Origin: Tolypothrix bouteillei VB521301
Lineage (GTDB): Bacteria > Cyanobacteriota > Cyanobacteriia > Cyanobacteriales > Nostocaceae
Assembly: GCF_000760695.4 (NCBI RefSeq)
Contig: NZ_JHEG04000001.1
Coordinates: 8,159,123-8,223,122, forward strand
DNA length: 64,000 nt
Direction: 5' to 3'
The position numbers and the translations under genes were made by a program. The notes under the pieces were generated by a model, which searched no databases, had not been told where the DNA came from, and was given only the letters and a program-made list of their open reading frames with translations. Positions within the stretch are counted from its first letter, which is position 1. Each line of letters begins with the position of its first letter. Positions 34,178-43,305 of the stretch are shown here, in pieces.

Positions 34178-37100
34178 TTAATGCTGCCACTGCAGGGCAG
34201 CAATTTCAGGAGTGAGGTTGAGGGTAGGATTAAGTTCAACAGCTTGTTGAAACTTGGCAATTGCTAGAGCAAAATTTCTCAAGCGGGCTAAATCGTTACC
34301 TTGTCTGATAAGAATCAGTGCTAAATCTGTGTTGCTCAAAGTCTCTGTCAAATTAACCCCAATAGTGTATTTAACAACATCTATTTCCGGATTCTCTGAA
34401 ATCAGATGATACATTAAACGTCTACAGCACACTTCAAGCCAAGCCCGCCAACCGCCCTGCCACAAGCGCACCATACCATCAGTGCCTCCACTCACAATTG
34501 TCTTGCCATTGGTACTAATAGCAACAGATATGACAGAACCTTCATGCCCGTATAATGGTTTGCCAAAAGAGTTACCATCTGTGTCCCACAGGCGTACTGT
34601 ACCGTCAGATCCTCCACTCACAATCATCTTGCGATCGCTACTTATAGCAACGGACATCACAGAACCTTCATGTCCGCGTAACGGTTTGCCAATAGGGTTA
34701 CCATCGGTGTCCCACAAGCGCACCGTACCATCAGCGCTTCCACTGACAATTATCTTGTTATCAGTGCTAATAGAAACAGCATTGACAAAATATTCATGCC
34801 CGTTTAGAGGCAGACCGATAGGGTTGCCTGCAATGTCCCACAAGCGTACTGTATTATCAGTACTACCACTAATAATTATTTTAGCATCAGTACTAATTGC
34901 AACAGATTTGACATAACCTTTATGTCCGCGCAACGGTTTGCCAATTGATTTACCGATGCTACTCCACAAACGTATCGTCTTGTCGTCACTGCCACTCACA
35001 ATTATCTTACCTTTAGTGCTAATTGCAACGGAATTTACACAACGTTCGTGTCCGCGTAAGGGTTTACCAATAGGATTGCCGGAGATATCCCACAATCGCA
35101 CCGTACTATCAGTACTACCACTGATAATTATTTTACCATTAGTGCTAACTGCAACGGCATTAACGGAATTCTCGTGTCCTCGCAAAGGATGGAGGATAGG
35201 ATGACTTTTGCTATTCCACAAACGTATGGTACTGTCAGCACTGCCACTAATAATTATCTTGCGATCGCCATGAATAGCAACAGCATTCACACAATCTCCG
35301 TGTCCGCGTAACGGTTCATCAATGGAGTTGTTAGAGATATCCCACAAGCGAACCGTTTTATCATCACTGCCACTGACGATTATCTTACCATCCGTAGCGA
35401 TCGCAACAGAATTCACAAAAGACTCATGACCGTGTAGTGGTATGCCAATAGAATTGCCAGAGATATCCCACACGCGTACTGTGCGATCGGCACTACCAGT
35501 CACAATCATTTTGCCATCAGTACTAATAGCAACAGCATTGACATAAGCTTCATGTCCCCGCAAAGGTTTAGCGATTGGGTTGTTAGATATGTCCCATAAA
35601 CGTACCGTGCCATGCTGACTGCCAGTGACAATGACTGGCTCATTACTATTATTAAAAATTACAGATATAATACTATCTTTATATCCCCATAAAGGTTCGC
35701 CAATCGGATTGCCACGCTTATCCCACAAACGGATAGTCTCATCAGCACCAACGCTGACTATAGTCTTACCATCATCACTCACAGTTACTCTCTTGACATA
35801 ATCCTTATGTCCGCGTAGCGGTTTGCACTTAAGATTACCCGCACTATCCCACAAGCGAACAACTTTGTCATCGCCTCCACTCACAATCGTTTTGCTATCA
35901 GTACTAATAGCAACAGTTCTCACAGAACCTTGATGCCCAAGTATTGGTTTGCCCACAGGATTTCCATCTACATCCCACAGGCGTACCGTGCCATCTTTAC
36001 TGCCACTGACAATGATTTTACCATCGGTACTGATGGCAACAGAACTGACATAACCCAAATGCCCCCGTAATGGTTTACCGATAGGATTGCCCGTGCAATC
36101 CCACAACCGAACTGTACCGTCATCACTACCACTGACAATCATCTTGCAATCGGCAGCAATTGCAACAGATATCACAGATCTCTCATGTCCCCAGCATTTA
36201 TTCGACACTCGGGCTGTGTTCGTGACAGTTAGTAAATTAGCCTGAATGGAAGTGAGAATCTTATCTGGTAATTTCTCTAAATTCTGACCTATTAACTCTA
36301 TCGATCGCTTGAGAGCTTCTGAAGGCTGATTTGGTAGTAGACTCAAAACTTTCTCTGCTTCTTCTGGTAGTGTTGCTTCAATGAGCGCCTGCTCTTTCTC
36401 CGCAAGTGCCCGTTCTAAAAAAGCAACTCTTTCTTTTTCTTGTTGCTCGAACTCGCGTTTCTTTCGACTCTCCTCAATAAATTCCAACGCCAAACTATCC
36501 AACAACCCAAGGTGAAGGTAATTTTCCAAATAATCTTCTGCTTCCACCAATCTCGCTTCTTGAAGGAGATAATTTTCCGGTTTACCTCTTCTTGCCCATT
36601 CTTTAGCTTCTGATTCTATCTTACGTTCTATCTCCATTGCTGCTCGATACTCTCTTATCCAGTCGTGCAGCTTTTGCCAATGACGAATGAGGGCTTCATG
36701 GGCAATATCCAAAATAACATCACCAGGTTTTGATGCTGTATCTGTCGTAATCAATCGCGTCTCTGGTGCCGCTAACTTTTGAATCACTTTTTCCAAAAGA
36801 AGATCTTCTGTCTGCTGTTTGCTGGCTAAATCGTATTTGTGTATTCGTCTGCGCGTGTTGGCAATATCACCTAAATAAGTAAGTTCTAAAAAGATCCGCT
36901 TGGCAACCAATTGTTCTTCTTCAGAAAGAGATTCATAAACTTCATCAGCTCGTTTTTCCAGCGCCTTTTCCACACCACCAATGTTATAGTAATCGGACAG
37001 CGTCCATCGCTTTAAAGGTCGCTTTTTCCAAAGTTCTGTCAGCGCATACTGCAATAGGGGTAAGCCTCCGGCTTCTCCTTTGACATCTGCAATCATCTTC

Positions 37101-38503
37101 TCAACCAGTGGATTCTCGATCTCTATGCCTGCTTGTTCGGCTGGTTTGGTAATCGCTTCCCTTAACTCTTCCGGCTTCATGGGCATGACTCTCACCAAAT
37201 TCCGGTCGATTTTTGTTACCAATCCACCATATTCCTGTTCTGCACAGTTGCCTTGGAAATCCGCTCGCATAATCAGTATCAGGCAAAGTTTATTCCCCAA
37301 TCGATTGACTGCGCTTATCAAACATTCAAAAAATTGTTGTCGCTCGTCGAGATTTTGGCACAGGGTAAAAACTTCTTCAAATTGATCGATGGTGAGCACC
37401 ACGCGAGGTGCTTGAATATCTGAAATCTTTGCGATGAAATCTTCTGGTGCGATTGTTGGCTTTAACAGAACCTCTGCTAAACTTTGAAGCGGATACTCGC
37501 CTGGGGTAAATGGTTTGTAGATTTGCCATTGCTCGCTACCCGGTATTTTCTCACCTAAATACAGTTGATAGAGTAACCCTGCTCTGACAACAGAGGATTT
37601 GCCACTTCCTGATGCTCCAAGCACTGCTAGAAAATTGCTCTTTTCTATCTTGTCTAACAGATGTGAAGTTAATTGCGAGCGCCCGTAGAAAAAATCGGGG
37701 TCTGTTGATTGTTCTGGGGCTTCCGGATTGAAATCAAAATATTCCAATCCTTTGTAAGGGCAGATTTGACCTCGCACTCCCTTTATGCCAGTCAGAATAA
37801 TGGCGCTACCTGTATTGCTAAAAGCGGGATGCTGTGGCGCAGTTGTCCTCATTGCCCGTCTCACGAACTCTGTTAAGGTATAATTTGTCACCCAGCCATC
37901 TTCTCTCTGCTTGGGATCGAGTCCTTGTAGGAGAGCGTTTGTCAGTTCTCCATATTCTCCTAACTCCTGCCCGTATGCTAACTCAAAATCTCGAGACGCA
38001 GCTATGTAACAGCGATCGCGTCTTTTTTTCACTTCCGATAAATTTGTTTCTAGAAAATTTAATAACTCGCCACTGTAACAGCAATCAAGCCAAACAATCT
38101 GTTGCTTTACTGGACTGCTTGCTAATATTTCCCGTAAATCTCTAACTGAAAAGCCCCATCTGTCCCCTTCTGGATCTGCTTCACTGGTAGCCAAAAAACT
38201 TTGTATATTATGATTCTCTCCCTTAAGCAAACCATGTCCCGCAAAATACAATAACGCTGTATTAGCAATTATGTGACTTTTCGGGTGAAAAAGCCGCTTA
38301 ATCGCTTCTTCGAGTTCTTGTTTCTGTAGTAATTCCTTCGGACTGACTTCCCGTTTCCCTGTCTGAGAAGGCAAACGCTGCACCTCAAAATCCCCATAAT
38401 CCTCTAGAAGTCGTGCTATCGCTTCTGCATCCTTTGCAGGTTGCGAGAGATTCTTCATATAAGGGTACCGATTAATACCAACAACCAGGGCTTCCCGCTT
38501 CAT
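34178..38503 (-). CDS. Caspase-like / STAND NTPase / 14x WD40 protein
   Basis: The protein has 1441 residues. The caspase-like domain (1-240) has the dyad H90 (FAGHGLL) and C142 (LDCCYSG). The STAND NTPase module (about 245-740, nSTAND1-like) starts at CPYKGLEYF and has Walker A GASGSGKSS (296-304), Walker B VVLTIDQFEEVF, and a coiled, charged region. Fourteen WD40 repeats of about 41 residues follow, each with GH...VAIS-DGK-IVSGS-D-TVRLWD, enough for two seven-bladed propellers. The C-terminal 80 residues are helical with TPR-like NDLARLRNFALAIAKFQQA. The likely logic is ligand sensing by the propellers, NTPase oligomerisation and protease activation. Repeats 5 and 10 are the least regular. 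The gene is divergent from two orphan genes. Confidence 0.9.
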   Translation of the reverse strand: MKREALVVGINRYPYMKNLSQPAKDAEAIARLLEDYGDFEVQRLPSQTGKREVSPKELLQKQELEEAIKRLFHPKSHIIANTALLYFAGHGLLKGENHNIQSFLATSEADPEGDRWGFSVRDLREILASSPVKQQIVWLDCCYSGELLNFLETNLSEVKKRRDRCYIAASRDFELAYGQELGEYGELTNALLQGLDPKQREDGWVTNYTLTEFVRRAMRTTAPQHPAFSNTGSAIILTGIKGVRGQICPYKGLEYFDFNPEAPEQSTDPDFFYGRSQLTSHLLDKIEKSNFLAVLGASGSGKSSVVRAGLLYQLYLGEKIPGSEQWQIYKPFTPGEYPLQSLAEVLLKPTIAPEDFIAKISDIQAPRVVLTIDQFEEVFTLCQNLDERQQFFECLISAVNRLGNKLCLILIMRADFQGNCAEQEYGGLVTKIDRNLVRVMPMKPEELREAITKPAEQAGIEIENPLVEKMIADVKGEAGGLPLLQYALTELWKKRPLKRWTLSDYYNIGGVEKALEKRADEVYESLSEEEQLVAKRIFLELTYLGDIANTRRRIHKYDLASKQQTEDLLLEKVIQKLAAPETRLITTDTASKPGDVILDIAHEALIRHWQKLHDWIREYRAAMEIERKIESEAKEWARRGKPENYLLQEARLVEAEDYLENYLHLGLLDSLALEFIEESRKKREFEQQEKERVAFLERALAEKEQALIEATLPEEAEKVLSLLPNQPSEALKRSIELIGQNLEKLPDKILTSIQANLLTVTNTARVSNKCWGHERSVISVAIAADCKMIVSGSDDGTVRLWDCTGNPIGKPLRGHLGYVSSVAISTDGKIIVSGSKDGTVRLWDVDGNPVGKPILGHQGSVRTVAISTDSKTIVSGGDDKVVRLWDSAGNLKCKPLRGHKDYVKRVTVSDDGKTIVSVGADETIRLWDKRGNPIGEPLWGYKDSIISVIFNNSNEPVIVTGSQHGTVRLWDISNNPIAKPLRGHEAYVNAVAISTDGKMIVTGSADRTVRVWDISGNSIGIPLHGHESFVNSVAIATDGKIIVSGSDDKTVRLWDISNNSIDEPLRGHGDCVNAVAIHGDRKIIISGSADSTIRLWNSKSHPILHPLRGHENSVNAVAVSTNGKIIISGSTDSTVRLWDISGNPIGKPLRGHERCVNSVAISTKGKIIVSGSDDKTIRLWSSIGKSIGKPLRGHKGYVKSVAISTDAKIIISGSTDNTVRLWDIAGNPIGLPLNGHEYFVNAVSISTDNKIIVSGSADGTVRLWDTDGNPIGKPLRGHEGSVMSVAISSDRKMIVSGGSDGTVRLWDTDGNSFGKPLYGHEGSVISVAISTNGKTIVSGGTDGMVRLWQGGWRAWLEVCCRRLMYHLISENPEIDVVKYTIGVNLTETLSNTDLALILIRQGNDLARLRNFALAIAKFQQAVELNPTLNLTPEIAALQWQH

Positions 38504-38697
38504 GGCAAAGTAAATTTAAGGTGATGTTGAATATATTTTGATACAAATTTTTACAGAGAAACATCAAGTTTTTGGGGGTATGTCAAAATCTTTCCTTTCT
38601 CTGTCAAGCGTACAATTACTTTATTGGTGCTTGCGTTTTCCGGAATCCTTATAATTATGGATGTATCTCCGTGTTGATTCTTGATATTATTATACTT

Positions 38698-39156
38698 ATG
38701 TCTGCTAATACAACACTACTTGCTCTACTACTAGTTCTGAAGGACTTTGATGTTACCTTGACTCCTTCTGAAAACACTGAATTAGAAACGATTGGGGAGC
38801 AACTTGCTCTCGACTTTCCCCAACGCTGGAATGATATTCAAGAACGCTTGATGAAATTAATTTCATCAAACACTTCTCTATATCAGCGCTATCAGGCGAC
38901 TAAAGCTAAGCTGGAAATCATGGACAGTCATCTTTTAGCTTCCTTATTACCGAATAAGGGTGAGCTAGAGAAGGAGCTAGTAACTAATAGTAAGCGTGAA
39001 GTACGCGGTTATAAACCGCCTAGGTTGGCTAAGCCTGACAGTGGTAATGAAATAGTCAACGATATTGTTGTCCCCATTTTAAGAAGTGATGAGCCATCTG
39101 AAAAAGCCAAGCAACTTAGCTTTCTTGAGCGTCTTCAGAAAAAACTTTACCAATGA
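38698..39156 (+). CDS. Small helical protein of unknown function
   Basis: The best start is the ATG at 38698 (MSANTTLLALLLVLKDFD); a longer frame runs back to 38572 but its 42 extra residues are Cys/Tyr/Ile-rich and unlikely. There is no clear Shine-Dalgarno sequence. The 152 residues are predominantly helical and charged, with LTPSENTELETIGEQLALDFPQ broken as TPSENTELE and EQLALDFPQRW, and a lysine-rich C-terminus ending LQKKLYQ. I do not recognise a family. It might be an adaptor (effector-associated) domain for the caspase-STAND protein transcribed divergently from 38503; that is speculation. The next gene starts 23 bp downstream. Confidence 0.6.
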   Translation: MSANTTLLALLLVLKDFDVTLTPSENTELETIGEQLALDFPQRWNDIQERLMKLISSNTSLYQRYQATKAKLEIMDSHLLASLLPNKGELEKELVTNSKREVRGYKPPRLAKPDSGNEIVNDIVVPILRSDEPSEKAKQLSFLERLQKKLYQ

Positions 39157-39179
39157 TCTAATTTATACTTACCCATTTC

Positions 39180-40604
39180 ATGGCTCATCTAGTCTATCCC
39201 ACTGTCGATTTGTTTCTCTATGACTTGCGAGATGCACTCGGACATAGTACTGCACAACTAGAAGAAAATCGTCAGTCGTTCTTTCAAAAATTACCAACAA
39301 ATATTCATTTTTCAATTCAAGAGAAAGATGAAGAGATCCAAGTTGAATTGGAAGCTGATTTTGTAGAATTACTTGGTGACAAACAAATAACACCTTTAGA
39401 TTTAAAATCTCCAGATTATGAAGGATATTATTATCCAGTACGGTTGAGCGATACTTATGGGCTATTAGTAGATTGTTCGATTGCCGATCGCATTGCTCTT
39501 TATCCAATTAGTAGCATCAAAACTTTACGCAACCTGATTTTCCAAAGCATAAACTATCAAGAAGCAAATTTAGGGGAAACCTGGTTAGTGTCTGGTAGTC
39601 TTTCAAAGACGACTGCTCCAGAACAGTCTGAAATGATTGCTCGCGAATGCTATCAAAACTTAATTCCTAACGCTAACTGGCAGAATAATTTGCAGGGTAA
39701 AGGTCAGATTTTAGGAGGATGTATCTTTGAATTGCGCCAAGAGAATTTTAGAAAATTAGGGTCTCCTGTCACTATAGAAGATAGAATTGAAGACAATCAT
39801 CATGTTATAATTATCATTTATCCTGATGAAGTTACAGCAGAAAAATCGGGAGAATTGATTGATGATTGGTTGCGATTATTTTGTTATAGAAGTAAAATTA
39901 TTTGGGCGTATAATGAAAGCAGAAAAATAAAGACATATTTAAAAAAAGATTTTGTTGAGATTCAGGATTTTATCTTATTTTTAAGAAAAAAAGAATCAGA
40001 AAAAATTACTTTGAAGCAGCTTCAGAAAAATTTAGGTAGAGTTGAAAATTTATTTTCTCAATATACAATTGATTTAAATTATCTAGATTATCAATCTAAT
40101 ACTATTGAAGTTAATCTGTACAATTATTCCCAACGATTGAAGACTATATTGGAAAACTCAACTGCCGGGGGAATTCAAAGCGATTTAGAGTTTTTGAAGA
40201 AATTTAGTCAGCAAGTACAAGAAAAATATTTGCGGCAGCTACAAAAAGATTATCATAATTTGAGTAAGGGCTTAGAAATGTTAAATATCGCAGTCAATTT
40301 TATACGCGTTGAAGTAGAAGTCAATCGTGCGCGAAGTGCTCAAAATTTCCAAAATACTATTGCTATTATTGGTGTGGGATTGACTGCAGGTTCGATGGTT
40401 GCATCTTTAGAAAAACTGGGAGAAGGGAATACAGATCCACTCAGTATTCTCCTTAGCAAATATATAGGAAATCCAACACCAAAACCGTGGTGGTTCGATC
40501 CAGCTATTCCATTTCTATACGGAATTGGTGTAGCGATCGCAGCAGCCGTATTGACTTGGGTGGCAATTTACTTATGGGGTTCTACAAGTCACAGACAAGG
40601 TTAA
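39180..40604 (+). CDS. Membrane-anchored protein of unknown function
   Basis: The protein has 474 residues. The N-terminal 230 residues are globular and acidic, with repeated mixed strands. The middle (about 270-390) is a long charged helical/coiled-coil region (LKQLQKNLGRVENLF, EFLKKFSQQVQEKYLRQL). The C-terminus has two hydrophobic segments: NTIAIIGVGLTAGSMVAS (about 395-412) and FLYGIGVAIAAAVLTWVAIYLW (split as FLYGIGVAIAA and VLTWVAIYLW). This order resembles CorA-like or other effector topologies where a soluble head is tied to the membrane by a late hairpin. I cannot name the family. It is probably co-transcribed with the gene ending at 39156, and its stop overlaps the DUF1823 stop by 4 bp. 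Confidence 0.75.
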   Translation: MAHLVYPTVDLFLYDLRDALGHSTAQLEENRQSFFQKLPTNIHFSIQEKDEEIQVELEADFVELLGDKQITPLDLKSPDYEGYYYPVRLSDTYGLLVDCSIADRIALYPISSIKTLRNLIFQSINYQEANLGETWLVSGSLSKTTAPEQSEMIARECYQNLIPNANWQNNLQGKGQILGGCIFELRQENFRKLGSPVTIEDRIEDNHHVIIIIYPDEVTAEKSGELIDDWLRLFCYRSKIIWAYNESRKIKTYLKKDFVEIQDFILFLRKKESEKITLKQLQKNLGRVENLFSQYTIDLNYLDYQSNTIEVNLYNYSQRLKTILENSTAGGIQSDLEFLKKFSQQVQEKYLRQLQKDYHNLSKGLEMLNIAVNFIRVEVEVNRARSAQNFQNTIAIIGVGLTAGSMVASLEKLGEGNTDPLSILLSKYIGNPTPKPWWFDPAIPFLYGIGVAIAAAVLTWVAIYLWGSTSHRQG

Positions 40605-40966
40605 GATGTCTGCTGCATAAAACTTAGCAACCAGTTTGCAGCCGTTGCTCTGCGAGTTTGTCGGGGTCCAAACTCTCCAATTTTATAACCTTTAAAGCCT
40701 AGTTTTTCCTTTAAGAGTTGTTTGTTCTCTGGTGGAATCGAACGAGTCAGCTTGACTGTTGCAGGGCGACTTTCAATAAAATTAGGTGGTTCGGGATACT
40801 CATCCCGCCACTCGGGTGTAACTTGTGTGTTATCCCACTGTTTGGTTGACGAGTCATAGCGATAGCCCAAAAAGTGCCAGACTAACTGATTGACTGTAGC
40901 GTCATCAATTTCTTCGTTGAGAATTGCCCAAATAGTTTCTGTTGTCAGAGATGGCAAATTAGACAT
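40601..40966 (-). CDS. DUF1823 family protein
   Basis: The 121 residues have the conserved cyanobacterial/plastid DUF1823 pattern: LTTETIWAILNEEIDDATVN (shortened), LVWHFLGYRYD, W(D/R)...EYPEPPNFI, RPATVKLTRSIPPENKQLLKE (as RPATVKLTRSIPPE) and LGFKGYKIGEF near the C-terminus. The function is unknown; the family is nearly universal in cyanobacteria. It is convergent with the preceding plus-strand gene, sharing four bases. Confidence 0.9.
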   Translation of the reverse strand: MSNLPSLTTETIWAILNEEIDDATVNQLVWHFLGYRYDSSTKQWDNTQVTPEWRDEYPEPPNFIESRPATVKLTRSIPPENKQLLKEKLGFKGYKIGEFGPRQTRRATAANWLLSFMQQTS

Positions 40967-41037
40967 AGATACCTAAACAATTCAAAATTGCGATAATAAA
41001 CAAAGTAGGCTGAAATGTATCAAACCCTAACTAGTTA

Positions 41038-41334
41038 ATGCAGAATACCACACCGCAGTCAAAGCAAGTTCGCGCCCACGTATTTATTTCTGGGAGAGTT
41101 CAAGGGGTAGGTTATCGCTATGCTACCGTGGAAACTGCCACCCAACTCAGATTAACGGGTTGGGTGCGGAATCTCCCTAATGGGGACGTAGAAGCAGTTT
41201 TTGAAGGAACTCAGGAGGTAGTAGATGAGATAATTCGTTGGTGTTATGAAGGCCCACCAGCTGCTATGGTGAAAGATGTGCATATAGAATACGAACAACC
41301 GGAAGGGCTGCAAGGATTTCAAGTGAGGCGCTAG
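41038..41334 (+). CDS. acyP: Acylphosphatase
   Basis: The 98 residues carry the signature GRVQGVGYRY (catalytic Arg in the phosphate loop) and GWVRNLPNGDVEAVFEG with the catalytic Asn. The fold is the ferredoxin-like beta-alpha-beta. It hydrolyses the carboxyl-phosphate bond of acyl phosphates. The start is the first ATG. The gene is single and convergent with pxcA, whose stop lies 11 bp away. Confidence 0.95.
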   Translation: MQNTTPQSKQVRAHVFISGRVQGVGYRYATVETATQLRLTGWVRNLPNGDVEAVFEGTQEVVDEIIRWCYEGPPAAMVKDVHIEYEQPEGLQGFQVRR

Positions 41335-41344
41335 TACAACTCTT

Positions 41345-42637
41345 TTACTCGTTCATATCTTTATATGTGGCTAGCGCGGAAGGAGACAACCGACTGAGAT
41401 AGCGGAAGATCCAGTACTTGAATATAGTATCTAAAATTACGGGAAAAGTGGCAATAAATAAAGATATCAAGCTTTGATTGGCTGGAAGTCCGAGATGTTT
41501 CGCAAAACTATCTAGAATCACCTCCCATCCATGAGGTGAGTGAAAACCTACAAATGTATCCGTGAATAAGATAATTAAAAAAGCTTTAGCACTATCACTT
41601 AAACCATAAATGATATTATCTAAAAAAGCTTTTACGACAAGAATTTCTTTCTGACTTGTAACAATAACTAAAGCAAAAGCAATCAGCGCTAATAAATCAG
41701 CAAAAATATTGCTAATAGCACTATTAGTTTTTGCTTGAAATTCCTCAACAAGTTCGTGCGCCTTCTCTTTGACTTGGTGCTCTATTGACTCCGGAGAAAT
41801 AGGCGGTGCTTGAGAGATGAAATGTTGAAATTGAAGCTTTTTTTCAAAATTCTTTAATTCTTTAAAAGCTTCTTCTTCCATCTCAGAGTTAAGAAAAATT
41901 TGATTTGGAGTTTCGCCTCTTACTCTTGCAATAATAGGTTCTATCAAAGGTTTAGAGAAATGCTGAGTTAGCATTGGTATAATGACTAACAACAGTAAAA
42001 ATCTAACTGCCATTCTTGTTCTATTTTGAGAAATACGAAAATTTCTCACAAATTTTGCTTCAGCTTCTGGAGAAAAATCTTCTTGAATTCTACTGAAGGT
42101 TCTGCCAATAGTTCTAGGTAAAAGCCCTGATTTATTAAAAGCAGATTCAACCCTCATCTCAGTTCCTTGAGATGAAGTTATTGGATTTTCAATAACATTA
42201 CTAACTTCTAAAGAATTTTGTGGTTTTAATACTATATTGCGATCGCTGGCTTGTGTTGGCTTTTCTTGTCTGTAAGTATACTGATCTAGTATTTCATCAA
42301 TAAACTGTAGCTTTTCCAAAAAGCTAGCATTGGAAGTGTTTAAAACCGAATTACCTATCTGAAATTCTGTTAATCTTAATTTAATGATAATAAGGTTTTT
42401 TTCTAATTGTACCTGCCAATAAGACATGGCAGTTTCAGAATAATTTCCCGTTGCGGAAGATATTTTCTTTCCAGCAAAGTGTTCGACTTCAAGATTTCTT
42501 ATGGTTTGAGCCGCCCGATAAGCTTCTACAAGTGCTCTTTCTGGTGTACCTGTCAGCCATCGGTAGATAAATTGCAAATGTTCTTGAATTTTTTCTTTAA
42601 AAACCACTGTCTTTTTCTTCAAAAAATAATCTTTCAT
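41345..42637 (-). CDS. pxcA: PxcA/CemA-family proton extrusion protein
   Basis: The protein has 430 residues. A soluble N-terminal half includes LTGTPERALVEAYRAAQ (a family hallmark) and NFRISQNRTRMAVRFLL, leading into the first membrane helix (LLLLVIIPMLTQHF). There are three further helices (ADLLALIAFALVIV, FLIILFTDTFVGFHSPHGWE, SLISLFIATFPVILD) and the YLSRLSPSALATY tail. PxcA takes part in light-induced Na+-dependent proton extrusion at the cytoplasmic membrane and is related to chloroplast CemA. The FHSPHGWE segment is a conserved motif. No partner genes are adjacent. Confidence 0.93.
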   Translation of the reverse strand: MKDYFLKKKTVVFKEKIQEHLQFIYRWLTGTPERALVEAYRAAQTIRNLEVEHFAGKKISSATGNYSETAMSYWQVQLEKNLIIIKLRLTEFQIGNSVLNTSNASFLEKLQFIDEILDQYTYRQEKPTQASDRNIVLKPQNSLEVSNVIENPITSSQGTEMRVESAFNKSGLLPRTIGRTFSRIQEDFSPEAEAKFVRNFRISQNRTRMAVRFLLLLVIIPMLTQHFSKPLIEPIIARVRGETPNQIFLNSEMEEEAFKELKNFEKKLQFQHFISQAPPISPESIEHQVKEKAHELVEEFQAKTNSAISNIFADLLALIAFALVIVTSQKEILVVKAFLDNIIYGLSDSAKAFLIILFTDTFVGFHSPHGWEVILDSFAKHLGLPANQSLISLFIATFPVILDTIFKYWIFRYLSRLSPSALATYKDMNE

Positions 42638-42890
42638 GAGAATATTTATGGATTTAGGTATGCATTTGAGGTTGTTGAGTTAATTTTCAAGTCAACAATA
42701 GCAGATGAGAGAGCCCAAAAAACGGAACAGATAAACTCTAATTTTTAAGGCGATCGCCCATCTCCAAGAATTTTACACATTGTAAATACCTTCAGGGCTT
42801 ACCGTACTAGTCTGACAGTATTGGTAGAATTGATTCATGGATAACGCAAGTTCATCCAAGAACTTACCTACACTTGCTTCCAACACATCT

Positions 42891-43067
42891 TTACCTGCTC
42901 ATTCCAGCAAAACCGAATTGAGGATGTGTTTTTTCCAGTAGTGCTTCTACTGTTGGTGCAAACGCATTAGCAAATAGCCGTGGAAGACTTTGGGCGTCTC
43001 GACGCGCAATACTTTCTCTGAGTTTTTGCTCTAATTCAACTGACAACTGCAAGGTAATAGTCGTCAT
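42891..43067 (-). CDS. Small 58-residue protein, possible ribbon-helix-helix antitoxin-like
   Basis: The frame starts ATG ACG ACT ATT ACC and reads TTITLQLSVELEQKLRESIAR, then DAQSLPRLFANAFAPTVEALL, ending GMSR before TAA. A short strand followed by two helices is the pattern of RHH antitoxin DNA-binding domains. A second short frame (42780-42885) downstream reads FLDELALSMNQFYQYC, so the original gene may have been longer and frameshifted. No toxin gene is next to it. Confidence 0.45.
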   Translation of the reverse strand: MTTITLQLSVELEQKLRESIARRDAQSLPRLFANAFAPTVEALLEKTHPQFGFAGMSR

Positions 43068-43305
43068 CTTTTATCAATGCAGGTAAACTACTTTTTATGT
43101 TATCAGGGTTATTGAGTGTATTTCCCAGTCCCCAGTCCTCAGACCAGTTCCTTTTTGCACCCACTTCTTAAAAGAAGATAATTGGCTACATTACACACAG
43201 CAATCTAAATCTAGCATTAGTATTGTGAGCGCGATACGCCTTAAGGGGTTAAGCTTTGCTTATTGCTCTTTCCCTACCCTCAGAAAGTTCAGATAACATC
43301 AGATT

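Noticed and set aside
34482..35204. Plus-strand frames across the WD40 region
   Set aside because: They are antisense shadows of the repeats (PLTIVLPLVLIATDMTEPSC-like copies) with the same period as the WD40 repeats.
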